DNA from: Xylaria sp. FL1777
Lineage: Eukaryota; Ascomycota; Sordariomycetes; Xylariales; Xylariaceae
NCBI GenBank assembly: GCA_022578965.1
Contig: MU400979.1
Coordinates: 1 to 16,849 of the forward strand
Direction of reading: 5' to 3'
DNA: 16,849 nt
In this document: piece after piece, positions 9,347 through 16,849 of the stretch
How the letters are laid out: the number at the start of each line of letters is the position of its first letter
Numbering within the stretch: position 1 is the stretch's first letter
Notes under the pieces: model-generated
The model's database searches: none
The model's input: the letters and a program-made list of their open reading frames with translations, nothing else
Told to the model about the DNA's origin: nothing
Made by a program: the position numbers and the translations under genes

Positions 9347-9368
9347 AGAAAAAAAAAAAAAAGAAAAT
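9347..9368 (+). other. internal poly-purine run just outside the antisense frame
   Basis: The run is AG, 14 A, then GAAAA, directly upstream of the antisense frame start (9336). In element 3 the same place is a run of 20 T at 14225-14244. It could be a poly(dA:dT) promoter element for the antisense frame or an upstream polypurine tract. The sequence alone does not decide. Confidence 0.4.
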
Positions 9369-9399
9369 ACTTACGGAAAATTATTAAAACAACAATTTT

Positions 9400-9412
9400 A
9401 GAAAAAAAGAAA
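9400..9412 (+). other. polypurine tract of element 1
   Basis: AGAAAAAAAGAAA lies three bases before the 3' LTR (which starts at 9416). This is where Ty3/gypsy elements prime plus-strand DNA synthesis. The inverted counterpart in element 3 is at about 14180-14192. Confidence 0.7.
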
Positions 9413-9415
9413 TAA

Positions 9416-9910
9416 TATTACAAAATTAGCACAAAAGTAGCTTTTAAAGCAGCTTAATGTTTTTATACATACTATCCACTTTTTTTTTTGCTAGCTAAAG
9501 CTAAAGTTATATAATAATTTATTTAGCTTACTAAACTTATAGTAATTTAAAGCTTATTAAGCTTACGATAATTTAAAACTTATTAAGCTTATAGTAATTT
9601 AATGCTTACTAAACTTATAGTGATTTAAAAAAAGTTACTACTTTTTTTACTTTTTTTTTGTTTATATAGTTATATACTTCTTAAATTTAATTATTTACTT
9701 AGTTTTAGTTTTTTAGCTATTAATTTTTTTATAACTACTAAGCACTAATATATTTATTACTTTTAATCCTTTAAAACTTTTATTAATGCATAGTAATAAA
9801 AGTACTTCGAAAACTTCCTTAACAAACTACTGTTAAGGATTCTATTATTACTTACAAATTAAGACCTTAAAGGCAAACCTGTTATATTAATATATAATAG
9901 GTCTATTACA
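9416..9910 (+). repeat. 3' LTR of element 1, 495 bp
   Basis: This is the same length as the 5' LTR. It opens TATTACAAAATTAGC (the initial TG has become TA) and ends with an intact CA at 9909-9910. It carries the 26-bp tandem array from 9525. It keeps more C and G than the 5' LTR in its last 150 bp, for example CCTTAACAAACTACTGTTAAGG, so the two LTRs were mutated to different extents. Confidence 0.94.
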
Positions 9911-9915
9911 TAAAC
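9911..9915 (+). other. target-site duplication of element 1, right copy (TAAAC)
   Basis: It is identical to 2203-2207 and directly follows the terminal CA of the 3' LTR. Confidence 0.93.
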
Positions 9916-10087
9916 ATATAATGCTTTTATTAACTTAATTAAAAAACGGACTTTATAGTACTTTTTGCTTTAATAAACTTATTTTTTACTTTTATATAAC
10001 TAATTAAATTTTTAGCTTAATTTTTTTTTTAATAGTATTATTTTTATGTAGACTTTTTAATATAAGTATTATAATAAACTATTTATA
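9916..10087. other. remnant of the older target sequence between elements 1 and 2
   Basis: 9916-9948 completes the second 85-bp repeat copy (matching 1863-1895). The remaining 139 bp are AT-rich with no match found by eye elsewhere in the window. The five bases before element 2 are TTATA, its presumed target duplication. The partner copy would lie past the window. Confidence 0.6.
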
Positions 10088-10604
10088 TGTTACAAAATGG
10101 GCTAACTAAGCTAATTAAAAAGCTAGGTGTAAAGAAAACATGCATAAAAGGAGTTTTATTCGTTAAAAAAATATGTATTTAAACTACTATAAAGGTTTAA
10201 TGCATAAACTTAATAAACTTAAGCGTTAAGTTTATTAAGCTTTAAACTTAACAAACTTAAGCGTTAAGTTTATTAAGCTTTAAACTTAAAATAATATAGC
10301 GTTAAGTTTATTAAAAAAAATAATGTTTATAAATTATTACTATTGTTTTTTTTGTTTATATAATTATATATTTTTTATATTTAGTTATTTATTTAGTTTT
10401 TAGCTTTTTAGCTATTAATTTCTTATAACTACTAAGCACTAATATATTTATTACTTTTAATTTTTTAAGATGTCTATTAATATATAGTAATAAAAGTACT
10501 TTAAAAACTTTTTAAATAAACTATTATTAAAAATTTTATTATTACTTATAAATTAAAACTTTAAAAATAAACTTGTTATATTAATATATAATAAGTTTAT
10601 TATA
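10088..10604 (+). repeat. 5' LTR of element 2, 517 bp, with a distinct U3
   Basis: From about 10335 to 10604 it matches the second half of the element 1 LTR, including the segment before the terminus (TTAATATATAATAAGTTTATTATA-type end). The first 230 bp share only the opening TGTTACAAAAT and are otherwise unrelated. Instead of the 26-bp array it has 38-bp palindromic repeats. The unshared half keeps contexts that are rare elsewhere (TGGGC at 10098, AGGTG, AAGGAG), as expected if it was less often duplicated and so less exposed to RIP. Confidence 0.85.
10209..10315 (+). repeat. three 38-bp tandem repeats, each a hairpin, in the U3 of element 2
   Basis: The units start at 10209, 10247 and 10285. 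The first is a perfect inverted repeat: CTTAATAAACTTAA (10209-10222), loop GCG, TTAAGTTTATTAAG (10226-10239). The second has one transition (ACAAAC), and the third has a decayed left arm but keeps GCG and the right arm. The CpG in the loop is kept in all three units although CpG is rare in the window. They may be protein-binding repeats of the LTR promoter (inference). Confidence 0.88.
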
Positions 10605-11263
10605 TTTTAATAGTTCTTTAATTAATAAAACTTAACATATAAAAATAAATATTAGTATAAAAAGTTAAATAATAAACAATTTATAAAATAAACTTTTAAA
10701 AGTATATTAAAGAAATATTTAAAAAACAAAAATATTAAATAGCATTATATAAATAAACTTTATTTAATAACTAATAAACTAAATTTAAGTTATATTACTA
10801 AAAACAAAAAATCAAAAATTAAGTTTAAAAATTTTAAAAACTTTTAAAACTAATAACGTACTAAAATAATAAATTTTAGTACTTTTATTAGCTATTTTTA
10901 TTAAAAAAAAAGCAATAGCAAAAAAAAAAAAAATTAAGCAGTAATAATAAAAAAGAACTAATATTAATACTAGCGCTATAAAGCAAACTAGTTGCTTTAA
11001 TTTAAAAAATAGCTTAAATATTAAGCGTTATAATTTTTAAACTAGCATAAATACTAGCTATAATAATTAAAGCAGCAATAATAATTACTATTATAATAAT
11101 AAATTAAAGCTTTAAATAAATAATTATATTATAATTAATATTAATGTTATTATTAGTAAACTTAATGCTTACTTTTATTATTATTATACTTAAAATAATA
11201 ACTTAAAATAAAAAACCTAACTTTTTATTATTATTACTGCTTTTATTATTAAAATTATTTATA
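10605..11263 (+). other. element 2 leader and gag amino-terminal region, no clear frame
   Basis: This is collinear with 2703-3361 of element 1. It shows no primer-binding site or start codon that can be trusted. Confidence 0.5.
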
Positions 11264-12052
11264 ATGTTAAAAATGCTAAACATTAAAAGTTTTAAATTTA
11301 TTGCTTTAAAGCTTTATAATAAATTTATAAATATAAAAGCTTTTTTAATTTATGTTAAACTTTATTTAAAATAGCATTTTATTATTATTATAAAAAAAGA
11401 TTAAAAAATAATAACTATTTTATAATTTTTATTAAAAAAAGTACTAAAATAGTTTTAACTTATTTTAAAAAATTTCTTAAAAGTTAATAAGTTAACTAAC
11501 TTTAAGCTAAAAACAAAAAAGATTTTTAAAAACTATGTTAAGTTTAAAAATTAAATAAAAGCATTATTTAAAAACATTTAAAAAGCAAAACATATAAAAA
11601 AAACACTTTATTACTTAAAACAAACAAAAGCAGTAATAAATTATGCTATAAAATTTAAATAATTAGCAGTAATCGTAAAATTACTTAAGTTTATATTATT
11701 TTACTTATTTTATAATAAACTTAAAACTTAAGTTTAAAACAAACTATATAAAATAAATAAACTAATAAAGATTAATATATATATTAATATAGCTATTATA
11801 ATTAATTAATAATTATTTAACTAGTACTTTAAAACTAAAAAAACTAAAAAAAAACAAAAAAAAAAATATTTAAAAAAATATTAAACAAAAATCTAAACAA
11901 ATTAATAAAGTCCAAAAATAATAATTGTAAAATATGTTTAAAGTTAAATGTTATAACTATAAAAAAAAAAAACACTTTTAAAAATAATGCTAATTTAAAA
12001 AAAAAAAAACAAAAAAAAAAGCTATAAAAAAAAAAGATTTTTTAACTTAAAA
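11264..12052 (+). pseudogene. gag: gag remnant with CCHC zinc knuckle (element 2)
   Basis: This is the counterpart of 3362-4150, starting at the same ATG. The YAxxFxQLA block lies at about 11643-11690 (here with Gln to stop: TTTAAATAATTAGCA). The zinc knuckle spans 11949-11990, spaced C-x2-C-x4-H-x4-C. The first Cys is still TGT (11949-11951), the second is TAT (Tyr), the His is CAC (11973-11975) and the last Cys is TGC (11988-11990). Having one intact Cys where element 1 has Tyr shows independent decay of the two copies. Stops are frequent, so no functional Gag could be made. Confidence 0.82.
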
Positions 12053-13681
12053 AAAAAATACAAGTTATAAAAGTTTAAAATAATAAAAAATAATAAAGTA
12101 ATTTAAAAAATATATTTTTAAAGCAAAAATATAAAATTGCTATTTTAAGTTAAAACAAAAATGCTACATTAAACAAATCTAAATGCTTTATTTATATAAG
12201 TTAAAATAAATAAACATATAAATATTATTTAAAAGCTTTGCAGTTATTAAAACAAATTACAAAAAAATATATTTATTATATAAATAATTAAAATTATTTA
12301 ATATATAACTTAAAAAAATAATTTAATTAAAAGTAATAAATAACAAAAAATAGTAAGTTAATATAATTAGCAAACTTATAAAACTACAAAAACTTTAAAC
12401 TATTAAAGCTTAAAATATAGCTTAAAAAAAAGTTATATTTAAAAAAACAAAACTATAATTATAAATAGTATAATTATTAAACTAATTATAAACTACTAAA
12501 ATATTTAATTATTAAATAAACTTAAAAAAATAAAACTTATAAAACTTTAAAACAAAAATAAATAAGATTAAAAGCTATAAAAAATACTACAAAAAAAAAA
12601 CTAATAAAAATAAACAAAGTATTTTTATAGCTTAAATTATTTTAAATATAATAAAACAAAAAAACATTAATAGTTAGCACAAAAACTAATATATTTTAAA
12701 AACTAAAGCTAGTAATTTAATTAATTGCTAAAAGTTATTATTATAATAAAACTATAATAAAAAATAATAATAATATTTTATGCTTAAAAAATTTAAAACA
12801 TAATAAAATATTATAAAATTATTGCGTAATATATTATTGCTATTAATATTTACTTAATAAACTAAAAAACAATTAGTTTTTTAAACAAATTATAAAAACA
12901 AAAATATAAAACTTTTATAAATTAAAATAATTAGTTATAACTATAGTTTATTATAAAAATCTATAAAAATTTGCAACATTTAAAGAAAATTTTAATTATA
13001 CTTATAATATTATTTTAAAAAAATGTAAAAATAACTATTATAAATATTACTAGCTAATTAAAGCATAATTATACTAAAAAATAATTATTAAAAGCAAAAA
13101 AGCTTAAAAACTATAATTTAAAGCTTGTTTAAAAGCAAAAACAAAACAAAATATAATAATATTTAAAGTACTAAATAAAATAAACATTTAAACATTTTAC
13201 AAAAAAAAATCAAAAAACAAAATAAGCACTTGCTAAAAAAGCAGCAAATAATTAAAAAAACTAAAGCTTTACATAAAGTTTAATATAATAACTAAAAAAA
13301 TTAATTTAAAGTTAAACTTATATATTAAAAAAAAAAATATAACATTTTAATTAATTTAAAAATATAAGCTAATATAATTTTACTTAAAGTAACAAAATAA
13401 AATAAAATTCTTTAAAAATATAAGCAAAAATCCTAAAAAATTAAAAGATTTAATAAAAGCATTTTTAGCTATAATAACAATTGCATATTTAAAAAAACTA
13501 AACTTTTTAATATATTTATATAAAAACATAAAAAGCAAATTATATTAAATATTACTAATATATTTAATTATAATATTATTTTAGAAATATTATAGCTAAA
13601 AACTAGCAACTTTTTAATTTAATAAAAAGCAAAAACTATTAATTAAAAAAGTAAAAAATAAAGCAAAAAAATTAGAAAAAT
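12053..13681 (+). pseudogene. gag-pol linker and presumed protease region (element 2), truncated
   Basis: This is collinear with 4151-5777 of element 1. No protease active site could be recognised. It ends abruptly at the element 3 insertion, before any RT block, so no pol catalytic domain of element 2 lies in the window. Confidence 0.45.
13677..13681. other. presumed target-site duplication of element 3 (AAAAT), one copy visible
   Basis: These are the five bases of element 2 that abut the element 3 LTR terminus. They correspond to 5773-5777 in element 1, where the sequence continues uninterrupted. The second copy would lie beyond the window, so this rests on the 5-bp duplication of element 1. 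Confidence 0.5.
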
Positions 13682-14176
13682 TATAACAGACCTGTTATAT
13701 ATTAATATAACAAGCTTGCCCTTAGGGTCTTAATTTGCAAGTAATAATAAAATCCTTAACGGTAATCCGTTAAGGAGGTTTTTAAAGTACTTTTACTACT
13801 ATGTATTAATAAAGGTCTTAAGGGATTAAAAGTAATAAATATATTAGCGCTTAGCAATTATAAAAAATTAATAACTAAAGAATTAAAACTAAATAAATAA
13901 CTAAATATAAGAAATATATAATTATATAAACAAAAAAAAAGTAAAAAAAGTAATAACTTTTTTTAAATTATTGCAAGTTTAATAAGCACTAAATTATTAT
14001 AAGCTTAATAAACTTTAAATTATTATAAGCTTAATAAGCTTTAAATTACTGTAAGCTTAGTAAGCTAAATAAGTTATTACGTAATTTTAGCTTTAACTAG
14101 CAAAAAAAAAAAATGCAAAGTATATATAAAAATATTAAGCTGTTTTAAAAGCTACTTTAGTGCTAATTTTGTAACA
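13682..14176 (-). repeat. 3' LTR of element 3, 495 bp, best-preserved LTR in the window
   Basis: It is the reverse complement of the element 1 LTRs with equal length. Its start reads TATAACAGACC (facing ...GGTCTGTTATA) and its end reads GCTAATTTTGTAACA, the inverted form of TGTTACAAAATTAGC. It retains runs lost elsewhere, such as GCCCTTAGGGTC (13718-13729) and TCCTTAACGG. The inverted 26-bp array lies at about 13963-14066. Confidence 0.94.
13753..13776. other. perfect 10-bp hairpin in the LTR
   Basis: TCCTTAACGG (13753-13762), loop TAAT, CCGTTAAGGA (13767-13776). This is among the most GC-rich spots of the window. The element 1 LTRs keep decayed versions (near 9819-9841 and 2611-2633). It may be an RNA structure in the R-U5 part of the transcript or a protein-binding palindrome. 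The sequence alone does not say. Confidence 0.75.
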
Positions 14177-14224
14177 TTATTTCTTTTTTTTTAAAATTGT
14201 TATTTTAATAATTTTTCGTAAGTA

Positions 14225-14244
14225 TTTTTTTTTTTTTTTTTTTT
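14225..14244 (+). promoter_or_regulatory. run of 20 T ahead of the antisense frame
   Basis: This unbroken T tract ends 10 bp before the ATG at 14255. Element 1 has a shorter A run (14 A) at the same place on the other strand. Such dA:dT tracts often lie in fungal promoters, but this could equally be homopolymer drift. Confidence 0.35.
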
Positions 14245-14254
14245 ATATGTTATA

Positions 14255-14791
14255 ATGTTAAAACGTATTAAAAAAACTAACTGCTTATTTAAAATAAAGC
14301 AAAAACTTATCTTTGCTTTTTTTATTAATTTTATTAGCTATAAAGTTATGCTTTATTTTTATTGCTTTAATTAGTTATTAATATACAAAATAACAAATAA
14401 TATGTTTTGTTGTTTTAAATGCATACACGCTAGTTGCTTTTATAACAAATCGGAAGTTTTAATAAACTTAATTAATAATATAGTTTTTAAACACTATTAT
14501 TTTAAAAAAAAAAAAAAGCAAGCAAAGCAATAGCTACTTTTAGTTTAAAAAAAATTAAAACAAGCTTAAAATAGCTTTAATTTTATTTTAAGCAAGTTAG
14601 CTTAGCTTTATATATAAAAACGTTTTTTAAAAGCAAAAAGTATTAAAATAGTTTAGCAAAAGCTTTAGTTCTTAAATAAACTAAACAAAATAAAGCGCAT
14701 TAAAAAAAAACAAAAAGCGCTAGCAAAAAAGCAAAAATAATAAAAAAAGCAAGCTAAAGCAGCGCAAGCTACTTTATTTAAGTTTAATTAA
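14255..14791 (+). pseudogene. antisense reading-frame remnant (element 3), 179 codons
   Basis: This is the best copy of the frame seen inverted at 8800-9336. It starts at ATG 14255 (MLKRIKKTN), is open for 39 codons, has TAG at 14372-14374, then is open again from codon 41 to 92 before more stops. About ten stops interrupt it, fewer than random expectation at this A+T level. The middle contains FCCFKC, HASC and NKSEV (about 14400-14460). From codon 85 on it is rich in Lys, Ala and Gln, ending KALAKKQ...KKQAKAAQATLFKFN. The TAG and TAA codons there probably replace Gln or Trp. The pattern (Cys-rich centre, then a charged helical tail) suggests a small DNA- or protein-binding factor, but I cannot assign a family. 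It lies head-to-head with pol, next to the LTR. Confidence 0.62.
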
Positions 14792-14871
14792 GATTTTTTA
14801 AGCGTTTTTCTTAAAGTTAACTTTTTTTTTTTAGTTTTAAGCAGTTAAAATATTAGCAATAAAACTAATTT

Positions 14872-15003
14872 ATAACTACTTTAGTAGTTTTTAAATGTTT
14901 TTTAAGTTTTTAAATATTATTAGCATATAAATATTTTTTTTATTTAATAAAATACTTTAAATTACTGTTGTTTTAACGGAAATTTAATATATTTTTAACT
15001 TTA
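14872..15003 (-). pseudogene. chromodomain remnant (element 3)
   Basis: This is the inverted counterpart of 8589-8720. On the - strand the stretch matches the element 1 chromodomain, including the region of the two Trp-to-stop changes. It sits between the integrase remnant and the antisense frame, as in element 1. Confidence 0.75.
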
Positions 15004-15031
15004 TAAATGTTTTAATTTGTTTTTATTTTTA

Positions 15032-16212
15032 GTTATGTTTTAATAAGTATTTTAATAAATGCTAGTTTTAGTAAAAAAATATAAAAAATAAAGTAAATTT
15101 GCATATTTTTTAGTAATAATAGTTTATAGTTAATAAATAAAATAATTTCTTTAATTTTAAAAAGGCTAAGTTTTTTAAATTTTAATTTATTATTTAGTTG
15201 TTTTATTTTAATTTAAAAAATATTAATGTTTGCATTTTATTTTTGTTATAGCAAATAAATTTTGTTTTTTTTTTTAAAGGTTAGTTTTTTAGTTTGTTTT
15301 TTATTATAATATATTAATATTTATTATTATAAAAATTAAAAGCATAATTATAGTTTAGCTTATACCGTTTTAATTTTTGTTATAATAATTTTTGCTTAAA
15401 GTACTATAATTAAAATAACAAGTGCTTTTATTAATGTTTTTTTTTGTTTTTTAATAGTTACTTACTGTTTATAAACAGCTTTATGCAAAAATATGTTTAT
15501 ATTTTTATTTATTAATATATTATATAAAATTTATGCTGTTAATAATAGTTTTATTTAATTATTTTATTAGTAGTTAATATAACTTTATAAATATTGTTTT
15601 AATATTTAGTTTAGTTTTTTTGTTTGTTTATTTGTTTATAAGTAATAAGCAGTTAAAAACTTTAGTTTAACATTAATAAGTTTAAAAAAACTAGTTTTAA
15701 ACTTAAAAATAAACAATTTATTTTAGTTTAAAATAATTTTTTTTAATAGCTTATGTTTATTTAAATATTAGTATATAAAAGCATATATAAGTTGTTTAGC
15801 TGTTATATTTTCTTTAAATAATAAAAAGTAAACATATTTAATAAATCTATTAATAATAATTTATATTTTATTATATTATATTTTTGTAATTAAATTAGTT
15901 AATAAAAGTAATGCTATAATAAAATCTTAAGCAATAGTATGTTATGCTTATTTAAATATTTATATAAATTATAATAGTTTATAAAGCTTATATTAAGCTA
16001 TTTTAGCTTTATTATAAATATTGTATTTTTTTATAATAAATTTAACTATGTTTTATAGTTTTAAAAAATTGTATTTTTTTTATAATTGTTAGATTATTTT
16101 TGTTGCTTTTTAGTATTTATATAATAAGTATTTATAAAATTCTTTAATAAACTTATTTTATAAAAATTTTAGTAAATAAACTTTATGTTTATATATTAGC
16201 TTGTTATTTTTT
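15032..16212 (-). pseudogene. pol: integrase remnant (element 3)
   Basis: This is the inverted counterpart of 7380-8560. The first catalytic Asp is intact (GAT on the - strand, 15924-15926). The second Asp is AAT (Asn) at 15720-15722 and the Glu is AAA (Lys) at 15618-15620, the same replacements as in element 1. Both finger Cys codons are Tyr (16023-16025 and 16014-16016), whereas element 1 keeps the first. Sharing D-to-N and E-to-K may mean the same sites are preferred targets, or that element 3 descends from an already mutated copy. Confidence 0.88.
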
Positions 16213-16379
16213 AATTTTTTATATTTTTATAGTTATGCTAACTTTTTTAAGTTATAAGTTTGTTATAGCTATATATTTATAAAGTTTTTAAGTATAACTT
16301 TAATTTTTAAGCTTTTATTTTTTTAAAAATATAATACTTAAATGTTTTTTTTTAAAACTTTAAATCTTTTTTAACTTTA

Positions 16380-16784
16380 TTAATTAAGTATATTTACTTA
16401 AATGTTTTTTTTTTTTTTAATATAACATATTTTAAAGTTAAACTTAAAAAAAAAAACTATTTAATTTTTATGTTATTTAGTAATTTTTTGTATAGTTATA
16501 AATTTTGTTAAATTTTAATAATTTAAATAAATCTTAATTAGCTTTATAGTTTTTATAAAAAATAGTTTTTACTTTTTAAATGCTATAATAATTACAAGCA
16601 GTTTTTTGTTATATATAAAGTATTATAATGCTATATTTTATAATGCTTTAAAGTAATAAACTACTAAGTGCTATTTTTTGTTATTTTTTAGTTATTTTAA
16701 AACTTTTATAATTATACTATTTAAAGCATTTATTTTTAGCTTTTTTTTTTTTTATAGATTAAGTAGTTTAACTATAAAGTTAAA
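16380..16784 (-). pseudogene. pol: RNase H remnant (element 3)
   Basis: This is the inverted counterpart of 6808-7212. On the - strand the order of blocks is as in element 1, and the window ends about 60 bp further, before any RT block. Stops occur throughout, so it is non-functional. Confidence 0.8.
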
Positions 16785-16849
16785 AATAACTTTTAGTTTT
16801 AGTTTTTTAAAAGCTTTTTAAGCTTTTTTTAAAATTAAAAAGAATTTTT

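Larger units (their letters stand above)
2208..9910 (+). mobile_element. element 1: full-length decayed Ty3/gypsy chromovirus, 7703 bp
   Basis: This LTR retrotransposon is bounded by TG...CA-type ends (the 5' LTR end is now TA) and a TAAAC duplication. The order inside is 5' LTR, gag with a CCHC knuckle, a protease-sized linker, reverse transcriptase, RNase H, integrase, chromodomain, an antisense frame, a polypurine tract and the 3' LTR. RT before integrase places it in Ty3/gypsy, and the chromodomain makes it a chromovirus. Every domain is full of in-frame TAA and TAG, and the active sites of RT and integrase are mutated, so it cannot move on its own. Element 3 matches it from position 9910 back to about 6743 with no net length change. 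Element 2 matches its gag half (offset about +7902). Confidence 0.95.
10088..13681 (+). mobile_element. element 2: 5' part of a related Ty3/gypsy element, split by element 3
   Basis: It begins with a 517-bp LTR. Its internal region (10605-13681, 3077 bp) is collinear with element 1 2703-5777 (3075 bp). The match stops in the pre-RT segment: element 1 continues with GAAAAATCGC at 5771, while here GAAAAAT (13675-13681) is followed at once by the LTR end of element 3. The rest of element 2 should resume to the right of element 3, outside the window. It is an insertion site, not a deletion end, because the junction falls precisely at an LTR terminus. Confidence 0.9.
13682..16849 (-). mobile_element. 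element 3: inverted copy of the same family, 3' part, nested in element 2
   Basis: Read on the - strand it matches element 1 from 9910 back to about 6743. Position p here faces position 23592-p in element 1 at both places I checked (LTR border and first integrase Asp), with a one-base drift inside. It shows the 3' LTR, polypurine tract, antisense frame, chromodomain, integrase and RNase H, and runs off the right edge just upstream of RNase H. Its LTR end joins element 2 sequence directly, so it inserted after element 2 did. Its LTR keeps more GC than those of element 1, which fits a younger or less mutated copy. Confidence 0.93.

Noticed and set aside
14530..14791. A frameshift in the middle of the antisense frame of element 3
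   Set aside because: An early reading suggested a switch at the A run near 14503. Recounting positions shows the ATG frame continues straight to TAA at 14789-14791.
1..16849. Mitochondrial, apicomplexan or bacterial AT-rich DNA
   Set aside because: The AT richness comes with transition-only differences between repeat copies and with gypsy chromovirus domains, which points to a RIP-capable fungus. No organelle rRNA, tRNA or respiratory genes are seen.

Overview
The window looks like heterochromatic, gene-free DNA from a filamentous ascomycete. Three Ty3/gypsy LTR retrotransposons (chromoviruses) of one family are stacked on each other and on older repeats, and everything has been mutated by a process like repeat-induced point mutation (RIP). 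Copies differ almost only by C/T and G/A transitions, reading frames are full of TAA and TAG, and G+C is about 15% where I counted it by hand (7561-7920: 27 C and 28 G in 360 nt). No intact protein-coding gene, tRNA, rRNA or CRISPR array is visible. The species cannot be named from this sequence, and the fungal assignment rests on the chromovirus family plus the RIP-like decay.

Layout. 1-610 is extremely AT-rich and featureless. 611-1810 is a 1.2-kb near-perfect palindrome with two 600-bp arms and no spacer. 1811-1895 and 2156-2207 (continuing at 9916-9948) are two direct copies of an 85-bp repeat. Element 1 (2208-9910, + strand, 7703 bp) is inserted into the second copy. It has two 495-bp LTRs and a TAAAC target-site duplication, and the untouched first copy shows what the empty site looked like. 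A 172-bp remnant of the older sequence separates it from element 2 (10088-13681, + strand). Element 2 has a 517-bp LTR with an unrelated 5' half and an internal region matching element 1. It is broken at 13681 by element 3 (13682 to the window end, - strand), which shows its 3' LTR and the 3' part of its internal region.

Element 1 is a complete fossil. It has a gag core and CCHC zinc knuckle (frame 2), then reverse transcriptase, RNase H and integrase (frame 1), then a C-terminal chromodomain. Catalytic residues are lost by single G-to-A changes (RT YxDD to YLNN; integrase D-D-E to D-N-K). Between pol and the 3' LTR, elements 1 and 3 both carry an antisense reading-frame fossil of exactly 537 bp, with a cysteine-containing middle and a Lys/Ala/Gln-rich tail.

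How the parts relate: the LTRs would have driven gag-pol, and the chromodomain would have steered integration toward heterochromatin, which fits the nesting seen here. Insertion order follows from the nesting: the palindrome and 85-bp repeats are older than element 1, and element 2 is older than element 3. The most unusual items are the palindrome, the conserved antisense frame, the U3 swap between element 2 and element 1, and the 5'-purine context of the surviving C:G pairs.
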